Shown: piece by piece, positions 36,707 through 46,884 of the stretch
Numbering within the stretch: the stretch's first letter is position 1
Layout: every line of letters begins with the position of its first letter
The notes under the pieces: model-generated
The model's database searches: none
What the model saw: the letters and a program-made list of their open reading frames with translations, nothing else
Told to the model about the DNA's origin: nothing
Origin: an uncultured Bacteroidales bacterium
Lineage (GTDB): Bacteria > Bacteroidota > Bacteroidia > Bacteroidales > F082
Assembly: GCA_905234455.1 (NCBI GenBank)
Contig: CAJOIH010000001.1
Location: 52,944 to 116,943 of the forward strand
DNA: 64,000 bases
Direction: 5' to 3'
Made by a program: the position numbers and the translations under genes

Positions 36707-38041
36707 ATGTTTGAAGGCTTAACCGAAAAATTAGAACGCTCATTCAAAGTCCTTAAGGGACAAGGATATATCACCGAAGTCAATGTGGCTGACACCATGA
36801 AGGAGATTCGCCGCGCTTTGCTCGACGCGGATGTCAGCTACAAAATCGCCAAAGACGTCACCAACAGCATCAAGGAAAAGGCTTTGGGTCAGCAAATCCT
36901 GACCTCCGTGAAGCCGGGTGAAATGATGGTGAAGATCGTCCACGACGAGTTGGCTGAGCTGATGGGCGGCGAAGAAGTGGAGATCAACTTGAAAGGCCAA
37001 CCTGCCATCATCTTGATCGCCGGTTTGCAAGGTTCAGGTAAGACAACCTTCTCAGCCAAATTGGCCAACTACCTGAAGCGCAAGAAGAGCAAACAGGTGC
37101 TGCTGGTGGCCGGCGACGTGTACCGTCCTGCTGCTATCGACCAGTTGAAGGTGCTCGGACAGCAGGTGGAGGTAGAGGTCTACAGCGAGGACGGCAACAA
37201 AAACCCAGTGGAGATTGCCCAGCACGCCATCGAGCATGCCAAGTCGCAAAACAAGAGCGTGGTCATCATTGATACCGCCGGCCGTCTGGCTGTCGACGAG
37301 GAGATGATGAACGAAATTGCCAAGATCAAGGAGACCGTGCATCCGCATGAGACCCTCTTCGTGGTCGACGCCATGACGGGTCAGGATGCCGTGAATACCG
37401 CTAAGGCTTTCAACGACCGCCTCGACTTCGATGGCGTGGTGCTTACCAAACTCGATGGTGATACCCGCGGCGGTGCGGCACTCACCATCCGCACGGTGGT
37501 GGAGAAGCCCATCAAGTTCGTTGGTATCGGCGAGAAGATGGATGCGCTCGATGTGTTCTATCCGAAACGTATGGCCGACCGTATCCTCGGCATGGGCGAT
37601 ATCGTCTCTTTGGTGGAGCGTGCCCAGGAACAGTTCGACGAGGAAGAGGCCCGCAAGCTGCAACGCAAACTGGCCAAGAACGAATTCAACTACAACGACT
37701 TCCTGAAGCAGATCCAACAGATCAAGAAGATGGGTAACATCAAGGATCTGGCCAGCATGATTCCCGGTATGGACAAAGCTTTGAAAGGCGAGGAGATTGA
37801 CGATGACGCTTTCAAGAGCATTGAGGCCATCATCTATTCGATGACCCCCGCCGAGCGTGAGAATCCCTCTTTGCTCAACGGCAGCCGTCGTAAACGCATA
37901 GCCAACGGTAGTGGCACCTCCATCGTGGAGGTGAACCGCCTTATCAAGCAATTCGAAGAGACCGCCAAGATGATGCGCATGATGACTACCGGTGGTGGCA
38001 AGAAATTAATGCGCATGGCAGGGGCAATGAGACGTAAATAA
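36707..38041 (+). CDS. ffh: Signal recognition particle protein Ffh
   Basis: GLQGSGKTTFSAKLA, DTAGRLAVDEEMM, TKLDGDTRGGAAL, Met-rich M domain. Confidence 0.97.
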   Translation: MFEGLTEKLERSFKVLKGQGYITEVNVADTMKEIRRALLDADVSYKIAKDVTNSIKEKALGQQILTSVKPGEMMVKIVHDELAELMGGEEVEINLKGQPAIILIAGLQGSGKTTFSAKLANYLKRKKSKQVLLVAGDVYRPAAIDQLKVLGQQVEVEVYSEDGNKNPVEIAQHAIEHAKSQNKSVVIIDTAGRLAVDEEMMNEIAKIKETVHPHETLFVVDAMTGQDAVNTAKAFNDRLDFDGVVLTKLDGDTRGGAALTIRTVVEKPIKFVGIGEKMDALDVFYPKRMADRILGMGDIVSLVERAQEQFDEEEARKLQRKLAKNEFNYNDFLKQIQQIKKMGNIKDLASMIPGMDKALKGEEIDDDAFKSIEAIIYSMTPAERENPSLLNGSRRKRIANGSGTSIVEVNRLIKQFEETAKMMRMMTTGGGKKLMRMAGAMRRK

Positions 38042-38052
38042 AATACAATGCT

Positions 38053-38940
38053 ATGGATAACAAAATTATTGATGGGAAATTAATCTCTGACCAGATTAAG
38101 AAAGAAATCGCAGCCGAAGTGGCTGATATGATCGATCATGGTAAACCCGCTCCGCATCTTGCTGCGGTGATCGTGGGTGAGGACGGAGCTAGCAAGACCT
38201 ATGTGGCATCCAAAGAGAAAGCCTGCCACTCCGTGGGTATGACCTCCTCAGTGTACCGCTTGCCGGCAACCACCACTGAGCAAGAACTGCTTGACACGGT
38301 GAAATTCCTCAACGAGGATCCTGAGATCGACGGTTACATCATCCAGCTTCCTTTGCCAAAGCATATCGACGAGGACAAGATCATCAATGCCATCAAGCCT
38401 TCGAAGGACGTGGACGGCTTCACCAGCATCAACGTGGGTCGTCTTCAATTGGGCTTGCCTTGCTTTGTCCCGGCTACGCCTAACGGCATCATGGAACTTA
38501 TCAAACGTTCTGGCATTGAGACTGTTGGCAAGGATGTAGTGGTGCTGGGCCGCTCCAACATCGTGGGTACGCCCATGGCCATCCTGATGTCGCGCAAAGG
38601 CATCGACTCCACAGTGACGCTTTGCCACAGCCGCACCAAAAATTTGGCTGAGATTTGCCGCAGGGCCGACATCCTCGTGGCTGCCATCGGCAAACAAGGC
38701 TTTGTGACTGCCGACATGGTGAAACCCGGTGCTACGGTCATCGACGTGGGCATCCATCGCGTCGACGATCCCGAGAGCTCCAAAGGTTACAAGATCCTCG
38801 GCGACGTGGACTACGACGAGGTTTACAAAGTGGCTGCCAAAATCACTCCCGTTCCTGGTGGCGTGGGCCCGATGACCATCGTCTCACTGCTTCAGAACAC
38901 CCTGAAGGCTGCCAAGGGCGAGATCTATCCCAAGGAATAA
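38053..38940 (+). CDS. folD: Methylenetetrahydrofolate dehydrogenase/cyclohydrolase FolD
   Basis: GYIIQLPLPKHID, VVLGRSNIVGTPMAILMS, PVPGGVGPMTIVSLLQNT. Confidence 0.97.
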   Translation: MDNKIIDGKLISDQIKKEIAAEVADMIDHGKPAPHLAAVIVGEDGASKTYVASKEKACHSVGMTSSVYRLPATTTEQELLDTVKFLNEDPEIDGYIIQLPLPKHIDEDKIINAIKPSKDVDGFTSINVGRLQLGLPCFVPATPNGIMELIKRSGIETVGKDVVVLGRSNIVGTPMAILMSRKGIDSTVTLCHSRTKNLAEICRRADILVAAIGKQGFVTADMVKPGATVIDVGIHRVDDPESSKGYKILGDVDYDEVYKVAAKITPVPGGVGPMTIVSLLQNTLKAAKGEIYPKE

Positions 38941-38951
38941 ATGCTCTGAAA

Positions 38952-40865
38952 ATGAAAAGGTTGCTAGTCATCGGATGGTTGATGATCCTAAGCTGGACGT
39001 CATCTGCTCAGGACTTGGACAGCCTTTATCAAGTCTTCGAGAACAACAAAGGCAAAACCGCCTATCAAGCGGCTGTTGCCATCGACAACGTGATTGGCCG
39101 AGAGCCGAATTTTGACCAGGAAACCGACAAGGACGAAGTCAAGCTGAAGCTCCTCCGCACGATGATCCTCTATTTCTTCAACAACGACGACTTCCAGCAT
39201 GTGGTCGCCTATTCCGAGATCGGCATCGAGCATTACCAAAAGATTGACGACCTCTTTAACGAGGCTGGGTGTTATATGACCCTCGCTAACGCCTACCAAC
39301 GACTCGGACAGCTTGACAAGGCCATCGACTGCTATAACCGATGCAGCGACTTGATGGATGCCATCGGTGGCGAGATGGCGGAGGTGAACAAACGCTATGT
39401 GATGAACAACATTGCGGAGATCCACCTGGCCATGAACGAATACGACGTGGCTGAAGGCATCTACCACAAATGCATCGAGATGCTCGGCGAGGTGCAAGAG
39501 ATGGATACGGCCTCCAACCTTGACTTGGCCACTTACGACCAGAATTTAGCGGAGGTGTATATCCTCCAAGGACGTCTCGACGAAGCCGTGGAGTTGGCCC
39601 AACAGTCCCTCGAACTCTCCAAACGCTACCTCGATATTCCCAACAAAGTCATCAACCGTATGATGTCGCTCTCCAAGGCCTATACCAAGACGGGTAGGGA
39701 GCGTGAAGGGAGACAGCTCCTTGATGAGGCCCTCCAACTTGCCGAGGACAACAACGAGCTCTTTCTCCAAGCGGTCATCCGGTTGCAACAAGGCGACTAT
39801 GCCACTGCCATCGCCATGGCGGAGGAGAATCATTACGACGGGGTGCTTCAAGAAGCGCTAGAATCTGGATATCAAGAACTTAGAGATAGTAATCCACAAA
39901 AGGCACTGGAATACCTTGAACGCAGTGTGGTGATGAAGGATTCCATCTTCAACGAGAACCAGCAGCAGCTCATCCGCGACTATCAGGTGCGTTATGCCAT
40001 GCAGGAAAAGGAACACGAGTTGGAGATGCAGCAAGCCAAAAACCGCCAGATCCGCCTGCAGGTCATCTGGCTGGTAATCCTCGCCATCGTGCTGTTTGTC
40101 CTCTTTGTCATTTGGTGGCGATTGGCCCAGACCCGAAAGAAACGCAACCAGGAACTCACTCAACTCAACGAGATGAAAGACCGCTTGATGTCCATTGTCT
40201 CGCATGATGTGAAGACCCCGGTGTCGGCGATTTGTAGTGTGTTGGAGCAACTTTGCTCTTATTACGACGGCATGAACGACACCGACCGCAAGGCCAGCCT
40301 GATGATGCTGAAGTCGACCTCGGAGGCGTTGAGCGACCGTTTGTACAACATCCTGCAATGGGTGAGGAGTGTCATGGAACACAGCAGCGTGACCCCAGGC
40401 GAATTCAAGGTGGCTGAGGTGGTGGAGGATTGCTTGAAGAGCCAACAATATGCATTCGAGATGAAGTCGCTGAAGGTGATCAACGAGGTGCCTGCGGGAT
40501 TAATGGCCTACGACGATGTCAGCGTGGCAAATTTGGTGCTTCAAAACCTGCTCTCGAATGCCGTTAAGTTTTCTTATCCTGGCGGTGAGATACATATCCA
40601 AACGGAGGAAGAACCTGACTGTATCTGGTTGCTAGTGAAGGATAACGGTAAAGGCATTACCGAGCAGAAACTGGAGAAGATTTTCCGTTTTGTCACCAAC
40701 TCGTCGAATGGCACAGGAGGAGAGACTGGCACGGGTATCGGCCTGTTCGTCAGCAAGCAACTGTTGGACAAGACAGGCGGTAACATCCGTGTGGAGAGTG
40801 TGCTGGGCGAGGGGACCACGGTGAGGTTTAGCGTTAAGAAGTTAGGAGTGAGGAGTGAGGAGTGA
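38952..40865 (+). CDS. TPR-containing membrane sensor histidine kinase
   Basis: ORF track start (38655) overlaps folD; MKRLLVIGWLMILSWTSSAQ at 38952 is a signal peptide; TPRs, TM, SIVSHDVKTPVSA H-box, G-boxes. Confidence 0.88.
   Translation: MKRLLVIGWLMILSWTSSAQDLDSLYQVFENNKGKTAYQAAVAIDNVIGREPNFDQETDKDEVKLKLLRTMILYFFNNDDFQHVVAYSEIGIEHYQKIDDLFNEAGCYMTLANAYQRLGQLDKAIDCYNRCSDLMDAIGGEMAEVNKRYVMNNIAEIHLAMNEYDVAEGIYHKCIEMLGEVQEMDTASNLDLATYDQNLAEVYILQGRLDEAVELAQQSLELSKRYLDIPNKVINRMMSLSKAYTKTGREREGRQLLDEALQLAEDNNELFLQAVIRLQQGDYATAIAMAEENHYDGVLQEALESGYQELRDSNPQKALEYLERSVVMKDSIFNENQQQLIRDYQVRYAMQEKEHELEMQQAKNRQIRLQVIWLVILAIVLFVLFVIWWRLAQTRKKRNQELTQLNEMKDRLMSIVSHDVKTPVSAICSVLEQLCSYYDGMNDTDRKASLMMLKSTSEALSDRLYNILQWVRSVMEHSSVTPGEFKVAEVVEDCLKSQQYAFEMKSLKVINEVPAGLMAYDDVSVANLVLQNLLSNAVKFSYPGGEIHIQTEEEPDCIWLLVKDNGKGITEQKLEKIFRFVTNSSNGTGGETGTGIGLFVSKQLLDKTGGNIRVESVLGEGTTVRFSVKKLGVRSEE
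40841..40865 (+). repeat. Heptanucleotide array (GTGAGGA-type, about 3.5 units) at kinase/regulator junction
   Basis: GTTAGGA GTGAGGA GTGAGGA GTGA; reverse complement is the TAACTCC-type heptamer at 15791 and 16261. Confidence 0.9.
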
Positions 40866-41505
40866 AAAGCAAAATATTAGGATTTTGTTGGTGGAAGACC
40901 AGCCTTTATGCCGGCTTGGCGTGCGTATGTCGCTAGCCAACTCGGGTTTCAACTGCGTGTTGGAGGCCGAGGCCGAGGATGTGTGTCAGGCTGTTAAAAT
41001 CCTGGAACAACGCGGTCACGATATCGACTTGATCCTGTTGGATTATGCGCTGCCTGACGGTACGGGCAAGGATGTCATTGACGCCGTCAAGCGTCTTGGT
41101 TTGGAAGTGAAGATCGTGATGCTTTCAGGCGAGGCTGGGGGCGCCACGGTGCAACAGCTGTTGGATAGCGGCATCAACGGCTTCATGAGCAAGAGTGTCC
41201 GTCCCGACGAGATTGCCACGGTGTTGGCCTCAGTGATGCAGGGCCACGATTTCACCCATAGGGATACCATGCGCCTGCAACAAGACGTGAAGTCCGACAT
41301 GGAGATTTTGAACACCTTAACCCGTCGCGAGATGGATATCATCAGCCTCTGTGCGGCAGGCAAGAGTGCCAAGCAGATTGCCGAGGAGCTGGACATCAGC
41401 GCACACACCGTGGAGAATCATAAGGACAAGATTTTCAGCAAGATCGGCGTAAAATCCACTTCCGAGTTGATTCTCTATGCTTTTCGGGTGGGTTTGGTGA
41501 GTTAA
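40855..41505 (+). CDS. LuxR/NarL-family response regulator
   Basis: ILLVEDQPLCRLGVRM, LLDYALPDG, LTRREMDIISLCAAGKSAKQIAEELDISAHTVENHKDKIFSKIGV; GTG start inside repeat. Confidence 0.9.
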   Translation: MRSEKQNIRILLVEDQPLCRLGVRMSLANSGFNCVLEAEAEDVCQAVKILEQRGHDIDLILLDYALPDGTGKDVIDAVKRLGLEVKIVMLSGEAGGATVQQLLDSGINGFMSKSVRPDEIATVLASVMQGHDFTHRDTMRLQQDVKSDMEILNTLTRREMDIISLCAAGKSAKQIAEELDISAHTVENHKDKIFSKIGVKSTSELILYAFRVGLVS

Positions 41506-41641
41506 ATTCGAGAAAATCAGAAGTTTTGTTGATAACTTTAAGGGGATATAGGAAATATTACCTATAGCCACTTTTTTTATATGATATAGTTTTGCAGCGG
41601 TGAATCAGAACAACAAATTCGCAAAACTAAATATCAACAAA

Positions 41642-44600
41642 ATGAAAACTAAACATTTACTTATGACGCTGCTGCTGGCCCTGATGGTGCCGTTGGCAGT
41701 GATGGCGCAAACGACCATCTATGAGATGGATTTTGCCGGTTCGCCTTATGGCTGGAGTACCTATAATACCTATGGAACGGGTACAGTTGCGGTCACTAAC
41801 GGCAAACTCGTTTTCACCTCTGAAACGACAGGTCCCGTGAGCGGACAAGCAGTCGCCTCGGTTTTTGGCGACAAAATGGTAGATCTGACCAATGATACCC
41901 AAGATAGAGTGGTGAAGGTCGGCTTTAAACTGAAACCGTCTGTTTACACCACTACCAGCAATCAGCGTTTTGCTTTCCAAGTCGGTTACTTTGCCAACAA
42001 CAGTTCCGAGTTTACCGAAAGGAAAACAATCTATAGCAATAATGAACTTTTTAAGGATGATCACAACAACCTTTTGGAGGTGTCGTTCTCAGTCATCATG
42101 GAAATGCCTGAGGGTTCCCGCATTGCTTTCCAAATGCTGTCGCAAACTACAGGAAAGGCATGGTTTCTTGATGATGTGTATGTTCAAACCGTTGTTCCTA
42201 CAGGTCTTGCGGTCACGAACATCACCGATTCTTCAGCTGATTTTGGTTGGGATGCCATCTCCGATATCTCTCAATGGCAGGTCCAATATACGCGCTACCT
42301 TCTTATCGGTAACCCTTGGAATGATGCCACGACCGTCACTGCTATCGCAAATCCCTTCCCGCTTACTGAACTAAACAGCAATTACACGTATATGATACGG
42401 GTGGCGGCAAAGATTGGAAACAATCTCAGTAGCTATTCCGATTATGTGGTTTTTCATACGTTACGGACTCCTGTGACAGTGGATAGGCAGAATCCTTTCA
42501 CGGATGACTTCGCTGATGCAGTCAATTGGGACTTCCAAGGGAATGCAAGATTCCAAAGATGGACGGTTGGTACAGACACCTGTCACACCAATACGCAAAA
42601 CCCACTGGATAATAGGAGTATGTATGTTGGATGTGGTAATAGTAGTAGTTACGGATATAATTGCACTAACCAACGCGCTTGTACTTATGCCTACAAACGC
42701 TTTTCCCTTACAGAGACAGATTATCAGATAAGCTTTTGGTGGACAGGACAGGGGTATCAGCAAGCAGATTACATGCGCGTCTTCCTTGTCCCTGACGACA
42801 CCGACTTGTCAACCCTGTCTAACCTGGAGTTGCCTGACGGTATGAGTTACAGCACACAACCTCAGGGTTGGATGCCTCTTGACGGTGGCCATGGTCTTAA
42901 TCAGCAGGATGAATGGGTGCATTATAATGCTACGTTTGAGCTTGACAACCCTGGCTTGTACAAAGTGGTTTTCCTTTGGAGAAATGAAGCGAGGAGCGAT
43001 GATTATTCGCCTGCTGCAGTGGATGACTTCTCATTGATGTACGATTACTGCGATCCTCCAACAATTGTCAATATCGCTAATATGGAGCATAGCAGCAATG
43101 TCTCAGTGGTGTGGGAAAACGTCCCTTCCATTGCCACTACGGTGTCGTTGCAATACAAAAAGACCTCAGAGTCGCAATGGAGTGAGGTCATCACCGTTGC
43201 TGCCAATGAGACTCATTATGTTTTATTCAATTTGGAAGGCAACACCGATTATGAGGTTAGATTGACTTGCGATTGTTCCTCGTCATACTCTACACAGACC
43301 TTTACTTCAGGTTGTGCTTATGTTACAGATTATCCCTTAACATACGATTTTTCAGAGGGTATACCCGGCTGCTTGGACATTGTCAGTGATCATGAAGTAG
43401 TAGGTAACTATTTCGGTGAAACCTGTCTTTATGTCATTGGCAACGATGGCTCCATCACTTCCCCGACACTGGATTTGAATTTGGTTAATTATGGCATAAA
43501 AGTGAGTTTCAATTGGTATCATAACAATCATGTCGACAATGTCAATTGTAACGATGGCGTAAAGGTGCAGTATTCTACCGATTATGTCAATTGGACCGAT
43601 GCAAGCGAAGTCGTCAGGATGTATGATGCCACCGCTGGATGGTCGGAGAAAAAGTTTGCCGTGACCGCGTTGAATAGGAACGTTACTGGCAAACGTGGCT
43701 GGATTAGACTGCAATTTGTAAGGGATTGCGGCAATAGAAATTTCTATATTGACGATCTCTCAATGGATAAGATTGCCGATTGCAGTCCGGTGGATGGTTT
43801 CAGCAAGGTTTTCAACGGCTATTCAGCCACCTTGTCATGGACAGCTGGCGAGTTCCAAACCGAATGGAAGGTGGCTCGCAGCACTGATGCCACGGTTGAT
43901 CCCGGCTCCACCGCATTTCAAACAGTCACCGAACCCACCATTACTTTGGATGATGTGGAGTGGGGGACCTACGTGTGGATTCGCAGCAATTGCCAAGCGG
44001 CAGGCGGCTCCAGCGATTGGACGCAATTCGACTTGACGGAAGGTTATGGGCCTTGTGCTGATATTACCGGACTTACCCATTCGGAGATTTACAATCATAA
44101 CGACATCACCATTAGTTGGACACCTGGGGCATATCAGGCGGAGTGGGAAGTGGTTTATTCAAAAGACCCCTCGTTCAATATCGACGATGTCACTGATTCA
44201 CAAATTCATGTGGTGACAGAACCGCAATACACGGCGCACTTCGTGTATGAAGATACCTATCGGGTTTGGGTTCGCGCCAACTGTCAGCTGGAAGGTGGCT
44301 ATACCGATTGGCAAATGATCAGCTTCATGCCTACCCAATATGTCGACGTTACGCTGAACAACGGGACTAACACCAATGCCATGGTGCCCGTCAACCCCAG
44401 CCTGACCAATGCTGATGACATGTCGATGAGCCAATTCATCCTTCCTCAGGCAAGCGTTACGTCCTATGAGGGTAAAATCAAAGGATTGAAATTCTATGCC
44501 AATGCCTCATCAACAGCTGATTTCACTGATGCTAAGTTTGAGGTTTATATGAGAGAAACCACACAGACTGCTTTCGGTGCTGACGAATTCGCCGATTGGA

Positions 44601-46561
44601 GCGCCATGAAAAGTGTTTATTATGGCCCCCTCTCCGTCGTCATGGAAGGCGAAAATGCTGTGATGAACATCGCTTTCTCAAACTATTTCGATTATTCCGG
44701 ACAAGGCAATCTGATGATTGGCATCAAGCAAGTGGTGAAAGGCACCGATACCACCACTCCTTCCTTGGCTTGGTATGGCGTGGAGACTTCAGGCTATGCT
44801 TCCGTCGGTAAGAATAACACAGCAGAGATCACCCGTTGCCAATTCTTGCCCAAGGTGCAAATCAGCAATAGGGCCATGGACATGCCGTGTCCGGCTCCGA
44901 CCCTCTTGAGAGCCGTCAATGTACAGCACAATGCCGTTACTTTTGGCTGGGTCCCAGGTTTGGAAGAGACCTCTTGGGTGCTGGGTTATCGTGCTGGAAC
45001 GTCTGGTGATTATACCGAGCTTCCTGTGACCGAGAATCCATATACCTTGACGGGTTTGAATTCCAATACCTATTATGAAATCACGCTTAAAGCCAGCTGT
45101 GGGGGCGACGAGTACAGCAACCAAGCCACCACCCATGTGACGACGGTCATGGGCAACACTTTCACGACCGATGGCAACTGGAACGTGGCAGCCAACTGGT
45201 CGTTCAATGCAGTGCCTGCCATTGACGATGAGGTGTACGTCTCGGCTGTAGCTGTGGTTCCTGAGGGATATGTGGCTGAGGCAAAGAGCGTGGAAATCCT
45301 CTCTGGTGGCTCACTCACCATTGCCGATGGCGGACAAATGAAATGCGCCACTCCGTTTAGAGGCAAGATGCAAAGATTTGTTGCAGGATACGGGGAAACC
45401 AACGACGGCTATGTGTTGGTGGCCTCACCTGTGTCAACCACAATTGGAGCGATTGAAGGCTTTGTTTCCGGTAATCAATTTGATAACATTGATTTATACC
45501 TATTTAACCAAAACAATGCCTTGTGGAATAACACCAAGTTCTCAACGGATACACATGTTGATGGTGTCGGCGATTTCCCGGCAGGTTCGATTTTCCTTGG
45601 TACGATGTTTTCAGAAACAAAAGCCTATCTATATGCAAACAAGTACAATACGACGCTTGGTTTTAACGCGACTGTGTCGAGTTTGTTCCCGGCTACCACA
45701 GGTGCGGGTACTGAGGTTAACCTGGACTTCTATTCAGCTTCGCCGCTCGCCGGCTGGAACTTGATAGGCAACCCCTACACCTGCGATGCCTATCTTAGTG
45801 ATAACACTCCTTTCTACAGGATGAACGATGAGGGCAACCTTATCGAGTTGGCTACCGACAAAGCCATCAAGCCCTGCGAAGGCGTGTTTGTGCAACGCGG
45901 TGAGAATACTTTAACAAAGGTCACATTTGTCACCACGGAACCCTCCAAGGGAAGAGGTTCGTTGGATCTTAGCTTGAACAAGATGGCCACCAACAGAAGC
46001 GGCTCTTCTACTCTTGACCGCGTACGTATCAGTTTCGACGAGGGTCAAGAGGTAAATCGTCTGGATCTCATGGCCAATCCGAACCGTCTCTACATTCCTG
46101 TCGACGGCAAGGAGCTGTCAGTGGCTTGTCCCGCTGTCATGGGTGAGATGCCACTCAATTTCGATGCTGCAGAAAATGGCACGTTTACCATTGCCGTGAA
46201 CATTAAGGATGCCGAAATGAGTTATCTCCATCTTATTGACAATCTCACCGGCAATGATATCGACCTGCTGCAAACACCGAGCTATACCTTCGATGCCAAG
46301 GTCAGCGACTATGCCTCGCGTTTCAAGGTGGTGTTTGCCCAAGGTGATGGTGTACAGGACGGTGACTTCGCCTTCATCAGCAACGGCAACCTCGTTGTCA
46401 ATGGCACTGGCACCCTGCAGATCGTCGACATGATGGGCCGCACCATCAGCAGCTTCAGCACCAGCGACCACATCAGCACAAGCAACCTTGCCAAGGGCGT
46501 TTATGTGTTGCGCCTGATCAACGGCGACCAGGTGAAAAGCCAGAAAATTGTTGTTAAATAA
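41642..46561 (+). CDS. Giant secreted FN3-repeat protein with T9SS C-terminal sorting domain
   Basis: Signal peptide MKTKHLLMTLLLALMVPLAVMAQ; several FN3-like repeats; C-terminus LQIVDMMGRTISSF...LAKGVYVLRLINGDQVKSQKIVVK. Confidence 0.88.
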   Translation: MKTKHLLMTLLLALMVPLAVMAQTTIYEMDFAGSPYGWSTYNTYGTGTVAVTNGKLVFTSETTGPVSGQAVASVFGDKMVDLTNDTQDRVVKVGFKLKPSVYTTTSNQRFAFQVGYFANNSSEFTERKTIYSNNELFKDDHNNLLEVSFSVIMEMPEGSRIAFQMLSQTTGKAWFLDDVYVQTVVPTGLAVTNITDSSADFGWDAISDISQWQVQYTRYLLIGNPWNDATTVTAIANPFPLTELNSNYTYMIRVAAKIGNNLSSYSDYVVFHTLRTPVTVDRQNPFTDDFADAVNWDFQGNARFQRWTVGTDTCHTNTQNPLDNRSMYVGCGNSSSYGYNCTNQRACTYAYKRFSLTETDYQISFWWTGQGYQQADYMRVFLVPDDTDLSTLSNLELPDGMSYSTQPQGWMPLDGGHGLNQQDEWVHYNATFELDNPGLYKVVFLWRNEARSDDYSPAAVDDFSLMYDYCDPPTIVNIANMEHSSNVSVVWENVPSIATTVSLQYKKTSESQWSEVITVAANETHYVLFNLEGNTDYEVRLTCDCSSSYSTQTFTSGCAYVTDYPLTYDFSEGIPGCLDIVSDHEVVGNYFGETCLYVIGNDGSITSPTLDLNLVNYGIKVSFNWYHNNHVDNVNCNDGVKVQYSTDYVNWTDASEVVRMYDATAGWSEKKFAVTALNRNVTGKRGWIRLQFVRDCGNRNFYIDDLSMDKIADCSPVDGFSKVFNGYSATLSWTAGEFQTEWKVARSTDATVDPGSTAFQTVTEPTITLDDVEWGTYVWIRSNCQAAGGSSDWTQFDLTEGYGPCADITGLTHSEIYNHNDITISWTPGAYQAEWEVVYSKDPSFNIDDVTDSQIHVVTEPQYTAHFVYEDTYRVWVRANCQLEGGYTDWQMISFMPTQYVDVTLNNGTNTNAMVPVNPSLTNADDMSMSQFILPQASVTSYEGKIKGLKFYANASSTADFTDAKFEVYMRETTQTAFGADEFADWSAMKSVYYGPLSVVMEGENAVMNIAFSNYFDYSGQGNLMIGIKQVVKGTDTTTPSLAWYGVETSGYASVGKNNTAEITRCQFLPKVQISNRAMDMPCPAPTLLRAVNVQHNAVTFGWVPGLEETSWVLGYRAGTSGDYTELPVTENPYTLTGLNSNTYYEITLKASCGGDEYSNQATTHVTTVMGNTFTTDGNWNVAANWSFNAVPAIDDEVYVSAVAVVPEGYVAEAKSVEILSGGSLTIADGGQMKCATPFRGKMQRFVAGYGETNDGYVLVASPVSTTIGAIEGFVSGNQFDNIDLYLFNQNNALWNNTKFSTDTHVDGVGDFPAGSIFLGTMFSETKAYLYANKYNTTLGFNATVSSLFPATTGAGTEVNLDFYSASPLAGWNLIGNPYTCDAYLSDNTPFYRMNDEGNLIELATDKAIKPCEGVFVQRGENTLTKVTFVTTEPSKGRGSLDLSLNKMATNRSGSSTLDRVRISFDEGQEVNRLDLMANPNRLYIPVDGKELSVACPAVMGEMPLNFDAAENGTFTIAVNIKDAEMSYLHLIDNLTGNDIDLLQTPSYTFDAKVSDYASRFKVVFAQGDGVQDGDFAFISNGNLVVNGTGTLQIVDMMGRTISSFSTSDHISTSNLAKGVYVLRLINGDQVKSQKIVVK

Positions 46562-46578
46562 TTAAAAATCAAAATATT

Positions 46579-46848
46579 ATGAAAAAGAAACTATTAACAA
46601 TCGCAATCGTTCTCGGAATGAGTATCGGCGCTTTTGCCCAAGAAGGCGGACTCTTCGGTTACGGATTCATCGGCGCAAACAACAACTGGGATGATTTCGG
46701 CTGGAACCGTACCACAGGAACCCTCATTACTCTTCCTGGTCAGCATAACCAGCTCGGCGACGCCCAGGCTCCCCTAGGTAGCGGCATAGCCGTCCTTGCA
46801 GGTCTTGGCGCTGCCTATCTCCTGGGCAAGAAACGCAAAGAAAAATAA
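46579..46848 (+). CDS. Small secreted protein with CTERM-like C-terminal TM/basic sorting tail
   Basis: Signal peptide MKKKLLTIAIVLGMSIGAFAQ; C-terminal APLGSGIAVLAGLGAAYLLGKKRKEK. Confidence 0.75.
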   Translation: MKKKLLTIAIVLGMSIGAFAQEGGLFGYGFIGANNNWDDFGWNRTTGTLITLPGQHNQLGDAQAPLGSGIAVLAGLGAAYLLGKKRKEK

Positions 46849-46857
46849 AAATAATGT

Positions 46858-46865
46858 TATCTTTG
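46858..46865 (+). promoter_or_regulatory. -7 element TATCTTTG
   Basis: TATCTTTG 20 nt before ATG 46885. Confidence 0.5.
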
Positions 46866-46884
46866 CAGGATAAATCATCCTGCT

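Noticed and set aside
37052-37951. 299-aa minus-strand ORF opposite ffh
   Set aside because: Antisense to a highly conserved SRP gene; His/Leu-rich product typical of the complement of biased coding DNA.
36707-38041. Search near ffh for an SRP RNA gene, and of intergenic gaps for tRNAs
   Set aside because: Gaps are too short or lack cloverleaf/4.5S-like features; nothing supportable was found by eye.
38655-38951. N-terminal extension of the histidine kinase ORF overlapping folD
   Set aside because: The Arg/Gly/His-rich extension is an out-of-frame reading of folD; a signal peptide begins at 38952.
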